Positions 6,292 to 12,569 of a DNA stretch of 16,499 nucleotides are shown piece by piece (position 1 is the stretch's first letter; the number at the start of each line of letters is the position of its first letter). Location of the stretch: contig DATJPW010000241.1 of NCBI GenBank assembly GCA_035506215.1, positions 1 to 16,499 on the forward strand, written 5' to 3'. Under the pieces are notes generated by a model that searched no databases, was not told the DNA's origin, and worked only from the letters and a program-made list of their open reading frames with translations. The stretch is from DATJPW01 sp035506215. Its GTDB lineage: Bacteria > Desulfobacterota > Desulfomonilia > Desulfomonilales > Desulfomonilaceae. A program made the position numbers and the translations under genes.

Positions 6292-6312
6292 ATCTGATTG
6301 AGGAAAGAGAAG

Positions 6313-6786
6313 ATGAATCTCAAGAGAATAGGTGTAGCGGCTGATCACGGCGGTTTCAGCCTGAAGGAACTCATCAAGGAAAAACTCACCGGGCTCGGCT
6401 ATGAGGTCAAGGACTTCGGGGCCCACTCTGAGGAGAAAACGGACGATTATCCGGATTTCGTGATTCCTTTGGCTCGGGCGGTTTCGAGAGGTGATTTGGA
6501 ACGTGGAATCGCGGTATGCGGAAGCGGTGTAGGGGCCGGCATTGCGGCGAACAAGATCTCCGGAGTCAGGTCCGCGCTGATCACGGATATCTTTTCCGCT
6601 CATCAGGGCGTCGAGGATGACAACATGAATATAATATGTTTAGGCGGTCGGGTAGTCGGTCCGGAACTTGCCTGGGACTTGGTTCAGGCCTTTCTGAATG
6701 CCCGATTCAGCGGCGAAGAACGTCACAGACGGAGGCTCGCCAAGGTCGCTGCCCTGGAGAAGGGGCCCTCACAGGAGGAATTATGA
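6313..6786 (+). CDS. rpiB: RpiB-family sugar-phosphate isomerase (ribose-5-phosphate isomerase B)
   Basis: The product (157 residues) is the size expected for RpiB/LacA/LacB isomerases. RpiB interconverts ribose 5-phosphate and ribulose 5-phosphate in the non-oxidative pentose phosphate pathway. Visible motifs are ADHGG (10-14), DYPDF (45-49), the active-site Cys69 in CGSGVGAGIAANK (69-81) and NMNIICLGGRV (104-114). The segment usually written HNDANVL is EDDNMNII here, preceded by SAHQGV. The His normally just before the Asn is therefore Asp, and a nearby His97 may take over; I believe this variant recurs in a cyanobacterial and deltaproteobacterial subgroup. The ATG at 6313 is chosen because AGGAAAGAG lies just upstream; an in-frame TTG at 6298 lacks that support. 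It overlaps the transaldolase start by 4 bases (ATGA), so the two are translationally coupled. Confidence 0.9.
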   Translation: MNLKRIGVAADHGGFSLKELIKEKLTGLGYEVKDFGAHSEEKTDDYPDFVIPLARAVSRGDLERGIAVCGSGVGAGIAANKISGVRSALITDIFSAHQGVEDDNMNIICLGGRVVGPELAWDLVQAFLNARFSGEERHRRRLAKVAALEKGPSQEEL

Positions 6787-7952
6787 GCACGAATCCATTG
6801 TTGAAAATTCAGGAATTAGGACAAAGTGTTTGGCTGGACTTGATTCGCAGAAGTATGATCGTGTCCGGAGAATTGCGTCGTTTGATAAAAGAGGACGGCC
6901 TTCGGGGCGTCACATCCAATCCGGACATCTTTGAAAAAGCCATAGTCGAAACCGAAGATTATGCTTCAGACATACGTTCACTTTCGTTTGAGGATAGGAA
7001 TTCGGAGCAGATTTATGAGACCCTGGCCACTGAAGACATACGCCAGGCTGCCGACGAGTTTCGCCCGGTTTTCGACGAACTTGACGGGAGAGATGGCTTT
7101 GTCAGCCTCGAAGTCTCGCCTAAATTGGCCCTGGATACCGACGCGACGGTTCGCGAGGCTCGCCGACTGTGGCAGGCTTTGAACAGACCGAACGTATTCA
7201 TAAAAGTCCCGGCTACAAAAGAAGGCCTCGTCGCCATCAAACAGCTCATTGGAGAGGGCATTAACGTCAATGTGACTCTCCTTTTTGGGCTTGATCGTTA
7301 TCGCGAGGTGGCTGAGTCATACATATCGGGCCTGGAAACCGCTGCCGCCGCAGGTAAGAGTCTCAAGCAGATATCTTCCGTTGCCAGCTTTTTTCTCAGC
7401 AGAATAGACGTCCTGGTCGATCCCATGCTCGAAAAAATAATTGACCGAGGTGGCGAAAATGCTTCCATCGCCAAGAGTTTGCGGGGAGAAACCGCTATAG
7501 CATGTGCCAAAGCCGCGTATCGGATCTATAAAGAGATTTTCATTGGAGAACGCTGGGAAAACCTGACGCAAAACGGCGCGCGAACGCAACGGGTCCTTTG
7601 GGCGAGCACGAGCACAAAAAATCCTGCCTATTCGGATGTCAAGTATGTGGAGGCGCTCATTGGGCCGGACACGGTCAACACGCTACCGTTGGAAACGCTC
7701 AAGGCGTATCGCGATCACGGCCAACCTGCTGCTCGTCTCGAACAGGACCTGGAGTCTTCTTACGGGGTACTGGAACAATTAAGCCGTTTGGGCATCAGCC
7801 TCGATGAGGTGTCGCAACAGCTCGAAAACGAGGGAATAGAAAAATTCGTCAAACCTTTCGAGAAGCTCCTGAACGCGCTCGAAGAGAAACGGAGGGAAGC
7901 TCTCGGCAGGCACACGGCATCCGACAGGATGGAACATAGAAAATCATTATGA
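6783..7952 (+). CDS. tal: Transaldolase, long (about 390-residue) type
   Basis: The 389-residue product transfers a dihydroxyacetone unit between sedoheptulose 7-phosphate and glyceraldehyde 3-phosphate. The motifs are GVTSNPDIFEKAI near residue 42, LEVSPKLALDTDAT (109-122), the Schiff-base Lys141 in FIKVPATKEG, NVNVTLLFG (161-169), SVASFFLSRIDVLVD (199-213) and LWASTSTKNPAY near 283. Length and motifs fit the actinobacterial/cyanobacterial-type transaldolase subfamily rather than the 220-residue or 316-residue types. The phosphoglucose isomerase half found in some Tal-Pgi fusions is absent. The ATG at 6783 lies inside the rpiB stop, with GGAGGA 5 bases upstream within rpiB. The open frame extends further 5' into rpiB, but only by overlap. 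Confidence 0.93.
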   Translation: MSTNPLLKIQELGQSVWLDLIRRSMIVSGELRRLIKEDGLRGVTSNPDIFEKAIVETEDYASDIRSLSFEDRNSEQIYETLATEDIRQAADEFRPVFDELDGRDGFVSLEVSPKLALDTDATVREARRLWQALNRPNVFIKVPATKEGLVAIKQLIGEGINVNVTLLFGLDRYREVAESYISGLETAAAAGKSLKQISSVASFFLSRIDVLVDPMLEKIIDRGGENASIAKSLRGETAIACAKAAYRIYKEIFIGERWENLTQNGARTQRVLWASTSTKNPAYSDVKYVEALIGPDTVNTLPLETLKAYRDHGQPAARLEQDLESSYGVLEQLSRLGISLDEVSQQLENEGIEKFVKPFEKLLNALEEKRREALGRHTASDRMEHRKSL

Positions 7953-8117
7953 GGATTTCCTAGCGGCCACCTCACGCTATGAAAGTGGTATTATTGGGCT
8001 CTAGTAATGGGGCGTAATATCCCTTTGGATATGACGGAACACGGAATTTGCAGCAACGGGAACCGCGGGGATACTCGAAAGATCGAATCATCTTAAAGCA
8101 GAACCGGGAACAGAACC

Positions 8118-8867
8118 TTGATCAGTGTCAGTCCAAATGTGGAAGCATTGATTGAAGCGGCCGCGGAGTTGTTCGTCAAATCCGCCCAAACTGCCGTGGA
8201 TGAGCGTGGTGAATTTACTGTGGCTCTTGCCGGTGGCCACTCTCCGAAGCCTCTGTATATGCTCCTGGCCCAACCTCGTTACAGTAAGCAAGTCCCATGG
8301 GAAAACACGCACGTATTTTGGGGAGACGAACGATGTGTTCCACCGGACGATCCGCGAAATAATGCTACTATGGCCTTCCAGGCACTCTTAAGTCACGTGA
8401 CAATGCTGCCTGACCATGTTCATCCGATCCGTTGCCACGAATCGCCGGAACGTGGCGCTAAGGACTATGAGTCCATCCTTGCAGAACATTTTCTCGGGAC
8501 TGTTCCTCGATTTGATCTCATCTTACTAGGACTGGGGCAAAACGGACATACAGCTTCCCTGTTCCCGTACACTCCCATTTTGGCAGAGCGCGAACGATGG
8601 GTTAAGGAACTCTTTTTGCCTGAGGAGGAGGTCTGGAGAGTGTCTTTGACTATTCCGCTCATCAACAACGGAGCCACAGTAATCTTTCTGGCCTATGGAT
8701 CGGAAAAGTCCGAAATACTGCGAAAAGTCCTCGAAGGACCCCACGAGCCGAACCGTTATCCCGCCCAGTTCATAAAGCCCGTAAATGGCAAATTAATCTG
8801 GATGATAGACTCAAAAGCAGCCGGTAAATTACAATCATCTCTGTTCACCGGCGCGAAACATGATTAA
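8118..8867 (+). CDS. pgl: 6-phosphogluconolactonase
   Basis: This 249-residue cytoplasmic enzyme of the DevB/Pgl type hydrolyses 6-phosphogluconolactone in the oxidative pentose phosphate pathway. Motifs are ALAGGHSPKPLY (36-47), WGDERCVPPDDPRNN (68-82), the signature GLGQNGHTASLFP (138-150) and an isomerase-like sugar-phosphate fold throughout. The start is uncertain: TTG at 8118 has GGGAACAG upstream, and a GTG follows at 8124; an in-frame stop at 8094 excludes a much longer protein. It lies 165 bases after tal on the same strand with no terminator between, so it is probably part of the same operon. No glucose-6-phosphate or 6-phosphogluconate dehydrogenase gene lies nearby. Confidence 0.92.
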   Translation: MISVSPNVEALIEAAAELFVKSAQTAVDERGEFTVALAGGHSPKPLYMLLAQPRYSKQVPWENTHVFWGDERCVPPDDPRNNATMAFQALLSHVTMLPDHVHPIRCHESPERGAKDYESILAEHFLGTVPRFDLILLGLGQNGHTASLFPYTPILAERERWVKELFLPEEEVWRVSLTIPLINNGATVIFLAYGSEKSEILRKVLEGPHEPNRYPAQFIKPVNGKLIWMIDSKAAGKLQSSLFTGAKHD

Positions 8868-9025
8868 GATAAAAGAAGCAACTTGGAGTTGAGGAAAAAT
8901 TCAGCAATTCTTCTAACAGACAAGCTTCATATTCGTCCATTTAGAGTGAAGGAGAGGATGGCTGCATAAATTGTTATGATGGTTTTGTCCAAGGATTTGA
9001 AAACCGAGGATAGGAAGGATTTAAA

Positions 9026-10114
9026 ATGAGATTCCAAACATGCATCATTGCAACAGTGCTTGCACTAGCAATGGCTGTGAACATACCGAATATAGGTTTA
9101 GCGCAGGAAAATCAACCACCTCCTCCCCAGAACCAAACAGGCGCTCAGGCTCCTAAGCCCGTGGGCGGCATGGCCACTGTCATTGGAGTGGACCAGCCCG
9201 ACAATTGTCTCCGCATCAGGAGCGGGCCTGGCAACGATTACGACGTAATCGGATGCGCCAACATGGGCGACCAGTTAAAAATTACCGGCGTGTGGACATC
9301 AAACGATTGGGCCCAACTAGAGGACAATGGATGGGTTTACGGACCGCAAATTTCCACTGACTTGCGACCTCCACGAACCGCCTATTCCAGTGCACCAACT
9401 TACGTCGTCAGCCAAGTAGTTCCCGATTATGACGACTGGGCTTACTTGCCGGATTATGGATATGATACGTACTGGTATGGAGCATTACCGATTTTCTTCT
9501 ATAACGTGGCCATATGGCGCTGGTGTCACCCGTGGTGGTGGTGGCATGGTTGTCAGGCGTGGTGGTGGCGAGATGGCTTCCATGGCCGAAGACCCTGGAA
9601 CGCTAACTCGTTCAGAAACTTCGCAACGACTAGAGGAGTAAATTTTGCTACCGCTCAGCATACCAATATATCTAGGCTCAACAGCATGGGCAGAACCACC
9701 AGGAGTGCGAGTATCGCATCATCCAATGTAAACAGGTTCAATGCAAACCGTTCGAACATTACGTCACCCAATGTGAACCGATTTAACACAAATCGATTCA
9801 ATGCGAATAGGTTCAATGCGAATCGTTCGAACATTACATCACCCAATATAAACCGATTCAATACGAACAGCTTCCGTTCAGGATCCACTAACGCGTTTCG
9901 TTCGCGAACTTTCTCAACTCCGAATCGGACATTTTCAACTCCGTACCGCTCATTCTCAACTCCCCATTCGTTTCGAACCTTCTCAAGTCCGCGTTCATTT
10001 TCTATGGGTAGCAGCGGAGTGAGATCTTTTGGCGGCGCCAGATCTTTCGGCGGAGCTAGGTCTTTCGGCGGATTTGCCGGACATGGCAGTATTGGCGGCG
10101 GACGCCACAGATAA
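9026..10114 (+). CDS. Secreted SH3b-domain protein with Trp cluster and repeat-rich C-terminus
   Basis: This protein has 362 residues. Residues 1-26 are a signal peptide ending GLA before QENQ. A Pro/Gln-rich linker precedes a bacterial SH3 domain at about 48-108 (CLRIRSGPGNDYDVIGC, WAQLEDNGWVYG), a module that usually binds peptidoglycan. Residues 134-160 are rich in Tyr and Asp. Residues 164-191 contain an extreme aromatic cluster with WRWCHPWWWWHGCQAWWW. From about 195 the chain is low complexity, basic and Asn/Arg/Ser/Phe-rich: two copies of an NRFNANRSNITSP unit (237-249 and 262-274), RTFSTPN-type repeats (294-325) and GGARSFGG repeats (336-349). AGGAAGGA precedes the ATG. The likely location is the periplasm or envelope. 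The role is unknown; a cell-wall-associated or surface structural protein is a guess. Confidence 0.82.
   Translation: MRFQTCIIATVLALAMAVNIPNIGLAQENQPPPPQNQTGAQAPKPVGGMATVIGVDQPDNCLRIRSGPGNDYDVIGCANMGDQLKITGVWTSNDWAQLEDNGWVYGPQISTDLRPPRTAYSSAPTYVVSQVVPDYDDWAYLPDYGYDTYWYGALPIFFYNVAIWRWCHPWWWWHGCQAWWWRDGFHGRRPWNANSFRNFATTRGVNFATAQHTNISRLNSMGRTTRSASIASSNVNRFNANRSNITSPNVNRFNTNRFNANRFNANRSNITSPNINRFNTNSFRSGSTNAFRSRTFSTPNRTFSTPYRSFSTPHSFRTFSSPRSFSMGSSGVRSFGGARSFGGARSFGGFAGHGSIGGGRHR
9724..9872 (+). repeat. Coding tandem repeat in the SH3b gene
   Basis: A block starting AATGTAAACAGGTTCAATGC and running through TTCGAACATTACGTCACCC recurs about 80 bases later with few differences. Shorter copies of the AAYMGATTCAATGCGAA unit lie between. 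It encodes the NRFNANRSNITSP repeats. Silent changes dominate, so the protein repeat appears to be kept. Confidence 0.6.
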
Positions 10115-10135
10115 TTTCAATCAAATCAATTCACA

Positions 10136-10183
10136 AATGGCCGGAGGCCACCCTTTTCCGAAAGTGCTTCCGGTCATTTTTTT
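10136..10183 (+). terminator. Intrinsic terminator after the SH3b gene
   Basis: AATGGCCGGA (10136-10145) pairs with TCCGGTCATT (10169-10178) through one G-T wobble, followed by an unbroken run of seven T (10177-10183). It lies 22 bases after the stop codon. Confidence 0.75.
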
Positions 10184-10238
10184 CCACGCAACCACATTTG
10201 TCGTTCCCAATACTCATTCGTGAAAAATCTGCAAAACC

Positions 10239-10297
10239 GGCCCGGCAGAGACGCCGGGCCCTACCATTAGCTGGTAGCGACCTCCCGCGACGCGGGA
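10239..10297. repeat. Three consecutive hairpins; possible terminator for the minus-strand genes
   Basis: Three perfect stem-loops follow one another: GGCCCGGC-agagac-GCCGGGCC (10239-10260), CTACCA-ttagc-TGGTAG (10261-10277) and TCCCGCG-a-CGCGGGA (10283-10297). Read on the minus strand, the GC-rich hairpin is followed by GGTTTTGCAGATTTTT, so it may terminate the GNAT transcript arriving from the right. The regular array also resembles a repetitive extragenic palindrome cluster. Confidence 0.5.
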
Positions 10298-10351
10298 ACG
10301 AACTAGATTTATGAAAGCAGATGAGTACAACCTGCACTGGACGAGTTGAGA

Positions 10352-10855
10352 TCATGGTGTCAAATCGAATCTTTGTTCCTTTATTATCCGGCCCCACTGA
10401 ATTACTTCGCGCTCTTGGCTCAGGACGAAGCCCTCACGTTCATAAATGCTGCGAGCAGCTTCAAGCCCCATGAACGTCCAGAGGTAAACGCGTCGGTGGC
10501 CGACAACCCGGCAAAATTCGATGGCCTTTCTCATTAGGACCTTACCGATACCCATTCCCCGGAGCGCAGAATCAACAATGAACCAGCGGAGTCGCGCCCC
10601 TTCGGTATTCGTAAGCTGTCCATCTATCGCGACGGAGCCTGCAAATTTTCCGTCAACCACCGAAGTCCATAGACCGTCTTGTTCAGGATTGAACCTGGCC
10701 ATAAACTCGCACAGCTCTTTCCCTTCCTGCGTCTCAAACGAGATGTCGAATCCCCATTGCTCGTGATAATAGGTCGCATGAAGTCTTATTATTTCTCCCA
10801 GGACCCCGGGATAATATCCTCTCCACGATATCTTGGCTGTTCCGAAATCGAGCAT
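10352..10855 (-). CDS. GNAT-family N-acetyltransferase
   Basis: The 167-residue product has the GNAT fold and uses acetyl-CoA to acetylate an unidentified amine. The acetyl-CoA-binding motif A is LRWFIVDSALRGMGIGKVLM (89-108), with the R-G-M-G-I-G pyrophosphate loop at 99-104. The C-terminal strand YEREGFVLSQE (138-148) is also typical. The N-terminal YYPGVLGEIIRLHATYYHEQWGFD resembles the GNAT half of MarR-GNAT fusion proteins, but no winged helix is present here. I chose the ATG at 10853-10855, with GGGA about 8 bases upstream. An ATG at 10877-10879 and a TTG at 10889-10891 are in frame but lack a ribosome-binding site, and the TTG overlaps the end of the SYLF gene. It lies just downstream of that gene on the same strand and is probably cotranscribed. 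Confidence 0.85.
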   Translation of the reverse strand: MLDFGTAKISWRGYYPGVLGEIIRLHATYYHEQWGFDISFETQEGKELCEFMARFNPEQDGLWTSVVDGKFAGSVAIDGQLTNTEGARLRWFIVDSALRGMGIGKVLMRKAIEFCRVVGHRRVYLWTFMGLEAARSIYEREGFVLSQEREVIQWGRIIKEQRFDLTP

Positions 10856-10887
10856 GTGGAAGTTCCCATTCGGATACATTAAGCAAT

Positions 10888-11580
10888 TCAAGAGTTGTAC
10901 CGGTTCAGGAGCTGGATAAGCTTGTTTGCAGCCGGGGATGTGGTCCCTTTTCCCTGGAAGAAAATATCTATGATTGAAACGTCCGACCCATAATACTGCT
11001 CATTTGCTTCCCAGTCCGTTTCAATCACGCTGCCCTTGATTGAAACGCCGGCGAACAGCCCCTTTGCCCGCGAATAAGACAGGATTCCTGCGCCCAAGCT
11101 TGCGTCGGTTGCAGCGGACGCGTCCCGCCCAACAGGTCCGGCCGCCACTGATGCGTCCGCGCCGATTGTAAGCTTGTCCCGAAAGAGGCTTTTGAGACTC
11201 GTTTCCGTCATCACCAGCAAAACCATCTCTGTGGATTGTACGCCCACTTGCCAGCCGACGCTCCCGCCGATCAGGGTTATAAAAGCCGGCGGTCCCCATT
11301 TTCCCCCGGATGGATTTCGGCGCAGAATCACACCTTTTCCGTAGTGTCCGCCCAATCCGAGTCCGGCCTTAACCAAGGAAGGGAAAATGATGATGGCGGT
11401 GCTCCGCTTGATGAGGTCCGAGGGGACTGCTTTATCAGGGGCATTCATCATGTCGTTGAGGACCTCTGCACACTCTGAGAGGCGAGTTTCCAGCTCCATG
11501 GATTCAGCCCACACGGTCCGGTAATGAGTGAGCAGGGTTACCAGAATCAACAAGAGCACAACAATTCGGCCGCGGGTCAT
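10888..11580 (-). CDS. Exported SYLF (Ysc84-like) lipid-binding-domain protein
   Basis: This protein has 230 residues. Residues 1-25 form a signal peptide (basic start, LLLILVTLL, cleavage after VWA). The rest is a SYLF/Ysc84 domain: STAIIIFPSLVKAGLGLGGHYGKGV (60-84), GPPAFITLIGGSVGWQVG (96-113), ETSLKSLF (126-133), ADASVAAGPVGRDASA (141-156) and SYSRAKGLFAGVSIKG (168-183). In eukaryotes this domain binds phosphoinositides; in bacteria it is exported, often to the outer membrane or periplasm, and its role is little known. There is no lipobox Cys. An AAGGA site lies 8-10 bases before the ATG. It lies between the GNAT and phosphoribosyltransferase genes on the same strand, 20 bases after the latter's stop, which suggests an operon without an obvious functional theme. 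Confidence 0.9.
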   Translation of the reverse strand: MTRGRIVVLLLILVTLLTHYRTVWAESMELETRLSECAEVLNDMMNAPDKAVPSDLIKRSTAIIIFPSLVKAGLGLGGHYGKGVILRRNPSGGKWGPPAFITLIGGSVGWQVGVQSTEMVLLVMTETSLKSLFRDKLTIGADASVAAGPVGRDASAATDASLGAGILSYSRAKGLFAGVSIKGSVIETDWEANEQYYGSDVSIIDIFFQGKGTTSPAANKLIQLLNRYNS

Positions 11581-11600
11581 TGATGCGTCCTTTCCATCAC

Positions 11601-12350
11601 CTAAGTGATGGCTAACTTTGCTATTTTCTTCTGAATATCCGGTTCTTGAAAATGGTCCGGATCATCGAGATAGTGGGTTAGGGTTTCCCATTCGACCCGA
11701 TTCATGACTCCTTCCAGCAGGGCGAGACCCGCTGTCTTGAACGCTATGAGGCTCAAGAGTTCCACTCCCCGTTTGCGAGCGGCTTCCGCTCCGCCCTGTT
11801 CTCGATCCAGCACAACCAAGACTTTCCGGCAATGTACGTCTAAAAGCCCCCTCTTTTGGATCTCGTAATTCACCTGTTCCAGGGCCACTTCCTTGCTGTC
11901 GAATCGCGTGACCAGATCGTCCACCAGAGCTATCCTGTCACCGGACGCGATCTCTCCTTCCAGCAAAGAATGCTCTCCATACCTGGTTATTGCCTCTTGA
12001 AACGATGCAGCGGATTTGACATTTTCCATCTTCCTGGTGAATCCAGCAGGAATCCCGCCCGCCAAAGCCATTCCTGCTGCGATGGGAACTCCCGCCATGG
12101 CAATACCAATCACTCTGTTGATTTCCGGCGCTTCGGCGTGCACCATTCGAGCCATGGATTCACATACCCTTGCAAAAACCGATGGGTAAGATGCCAGAGG
12201 CCTCAGTTGTATATAAAGAGGGCTGTACAAACCGGAAACAAGGGTCCAACCTTGTGGTCTGTCACGATAGAACGTGCGAATCATCCGGTGCTCATAAAGG
12301 AGTGTCAGCACCTCCCTTGCTGCCTGCTCTTTTTCTTTGATCCAAGACAT
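11601..12350 (-). CDS. Orotate phosphoribosyltransferase homologue
   Basis: The 249-residue product is a type I phosphoribosyltransferase resembling PyrE, which joins orotate to PRPP in UMP synthesis. SGLYSPLYIQLRPLASYP (39-56) resembles the OPRT N-terminal hood and substrate strand, GIAMAGVPIAAGMAL (82-96) the pyrophosphate loop, and FTRKMENVK (104-112) the basic flexible-loop region. VLVVLDREQGGAEAARKRGV (177-196) is also strongly OPRT-like. The PRPP-binding loop is atypical: RIALVDDLVTRFDSK (139-153) has TRFDS where TTGGS is usual. It may therefore be a divergent PyrE or a related enzyme. It is longer than the usual 180-215 residues, with a C-terminal extension. The ATG at 12350 has CGGAG about 10 bases upstream. 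It is divergent from the reductase-hotdog gene. Confidence 0.75.
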   Translation of the reverse strand: MSWIKEKEQAAREVLTLLYEHRMIRTFYRDRPQGWTLVSGLYSPLYIQLRPLASYPSVFARVCESMARMVHAEAPEINRVIGIAMAGVPIAAGMALAGGIPAGFTRKMENVKSAASFQEAITRYGEHSLLEGEIASGDRIALVDDLVTRFDSKEVALEQVNYEIQKRGLLDVHCRKVLVVLDREQGGAEAARKRGVELLSLIAFKTAGLALLEGVMNRVEWETLTHYLDDPDHFQEPDIQKKIAKLAIT

Positions 12351-12424
12351 TTTTTGTGGGCTCCGTCCGATATTTTGGAATTACTTGATGTTCCGTTATC
12401 GGAGCACGGTTACGGAAACGTCCC

Positions 12425-12439
12425 TGCCTTGTCAAGGCA
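12425..12439. promoter_or_regulatory. 15-bp operator-like palindrome in the divergent promoter region
   Basis: TGCCTTG-T-CAAGGCA is a perfect 7-bp inverted repeat around one base, too tight to form an RNA hairpin with full arms and therefore more like a protein-binding site. On the minus strand it contains TTGACA, a possible -35 box for the phosphoribosyltransferase gene, though the matching -10 is poor. Further inverted arms TTCCGT and ACGGAA lie at about 12391-12418. Confidence 0.35.
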
Positions 12440-12492
12440 ATATTTTTTATGAGCTGAAAGCCTACGAAAGCCGCCGTCCAGCCTGGATGCTG

Positions 12493-12521
12493 TTGACTAA
12501 GCCGGGCACATATTGTAACAA
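12493..12521 (+). promoter_or_regulatory. Candidate sigma-70 promoter for the reductase-hotdog gene
   Basis: TTGACT (12493-12498), a 17-base spacer and TAACAA (12516-12521). The -35 is good and the -10 weak. It lies about 50 bases before the preferred start codon. Confidence 0.3.
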
Positions 12522-12569
12522 AAAGCTTCTGTGGCTCGACTTCGTTTGGATCAGGCAAGGATTGACCTT

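Noticed and set aside
6636..6782. Extension of the transaldolase frame upstream into rpiB, giving a 438-residue protein
   Set aside because: The extension is an out-of-frame reading of rpiB. A GGAGGA site and an ATG at 6783 overlapping the rpiB stop mark the real start.
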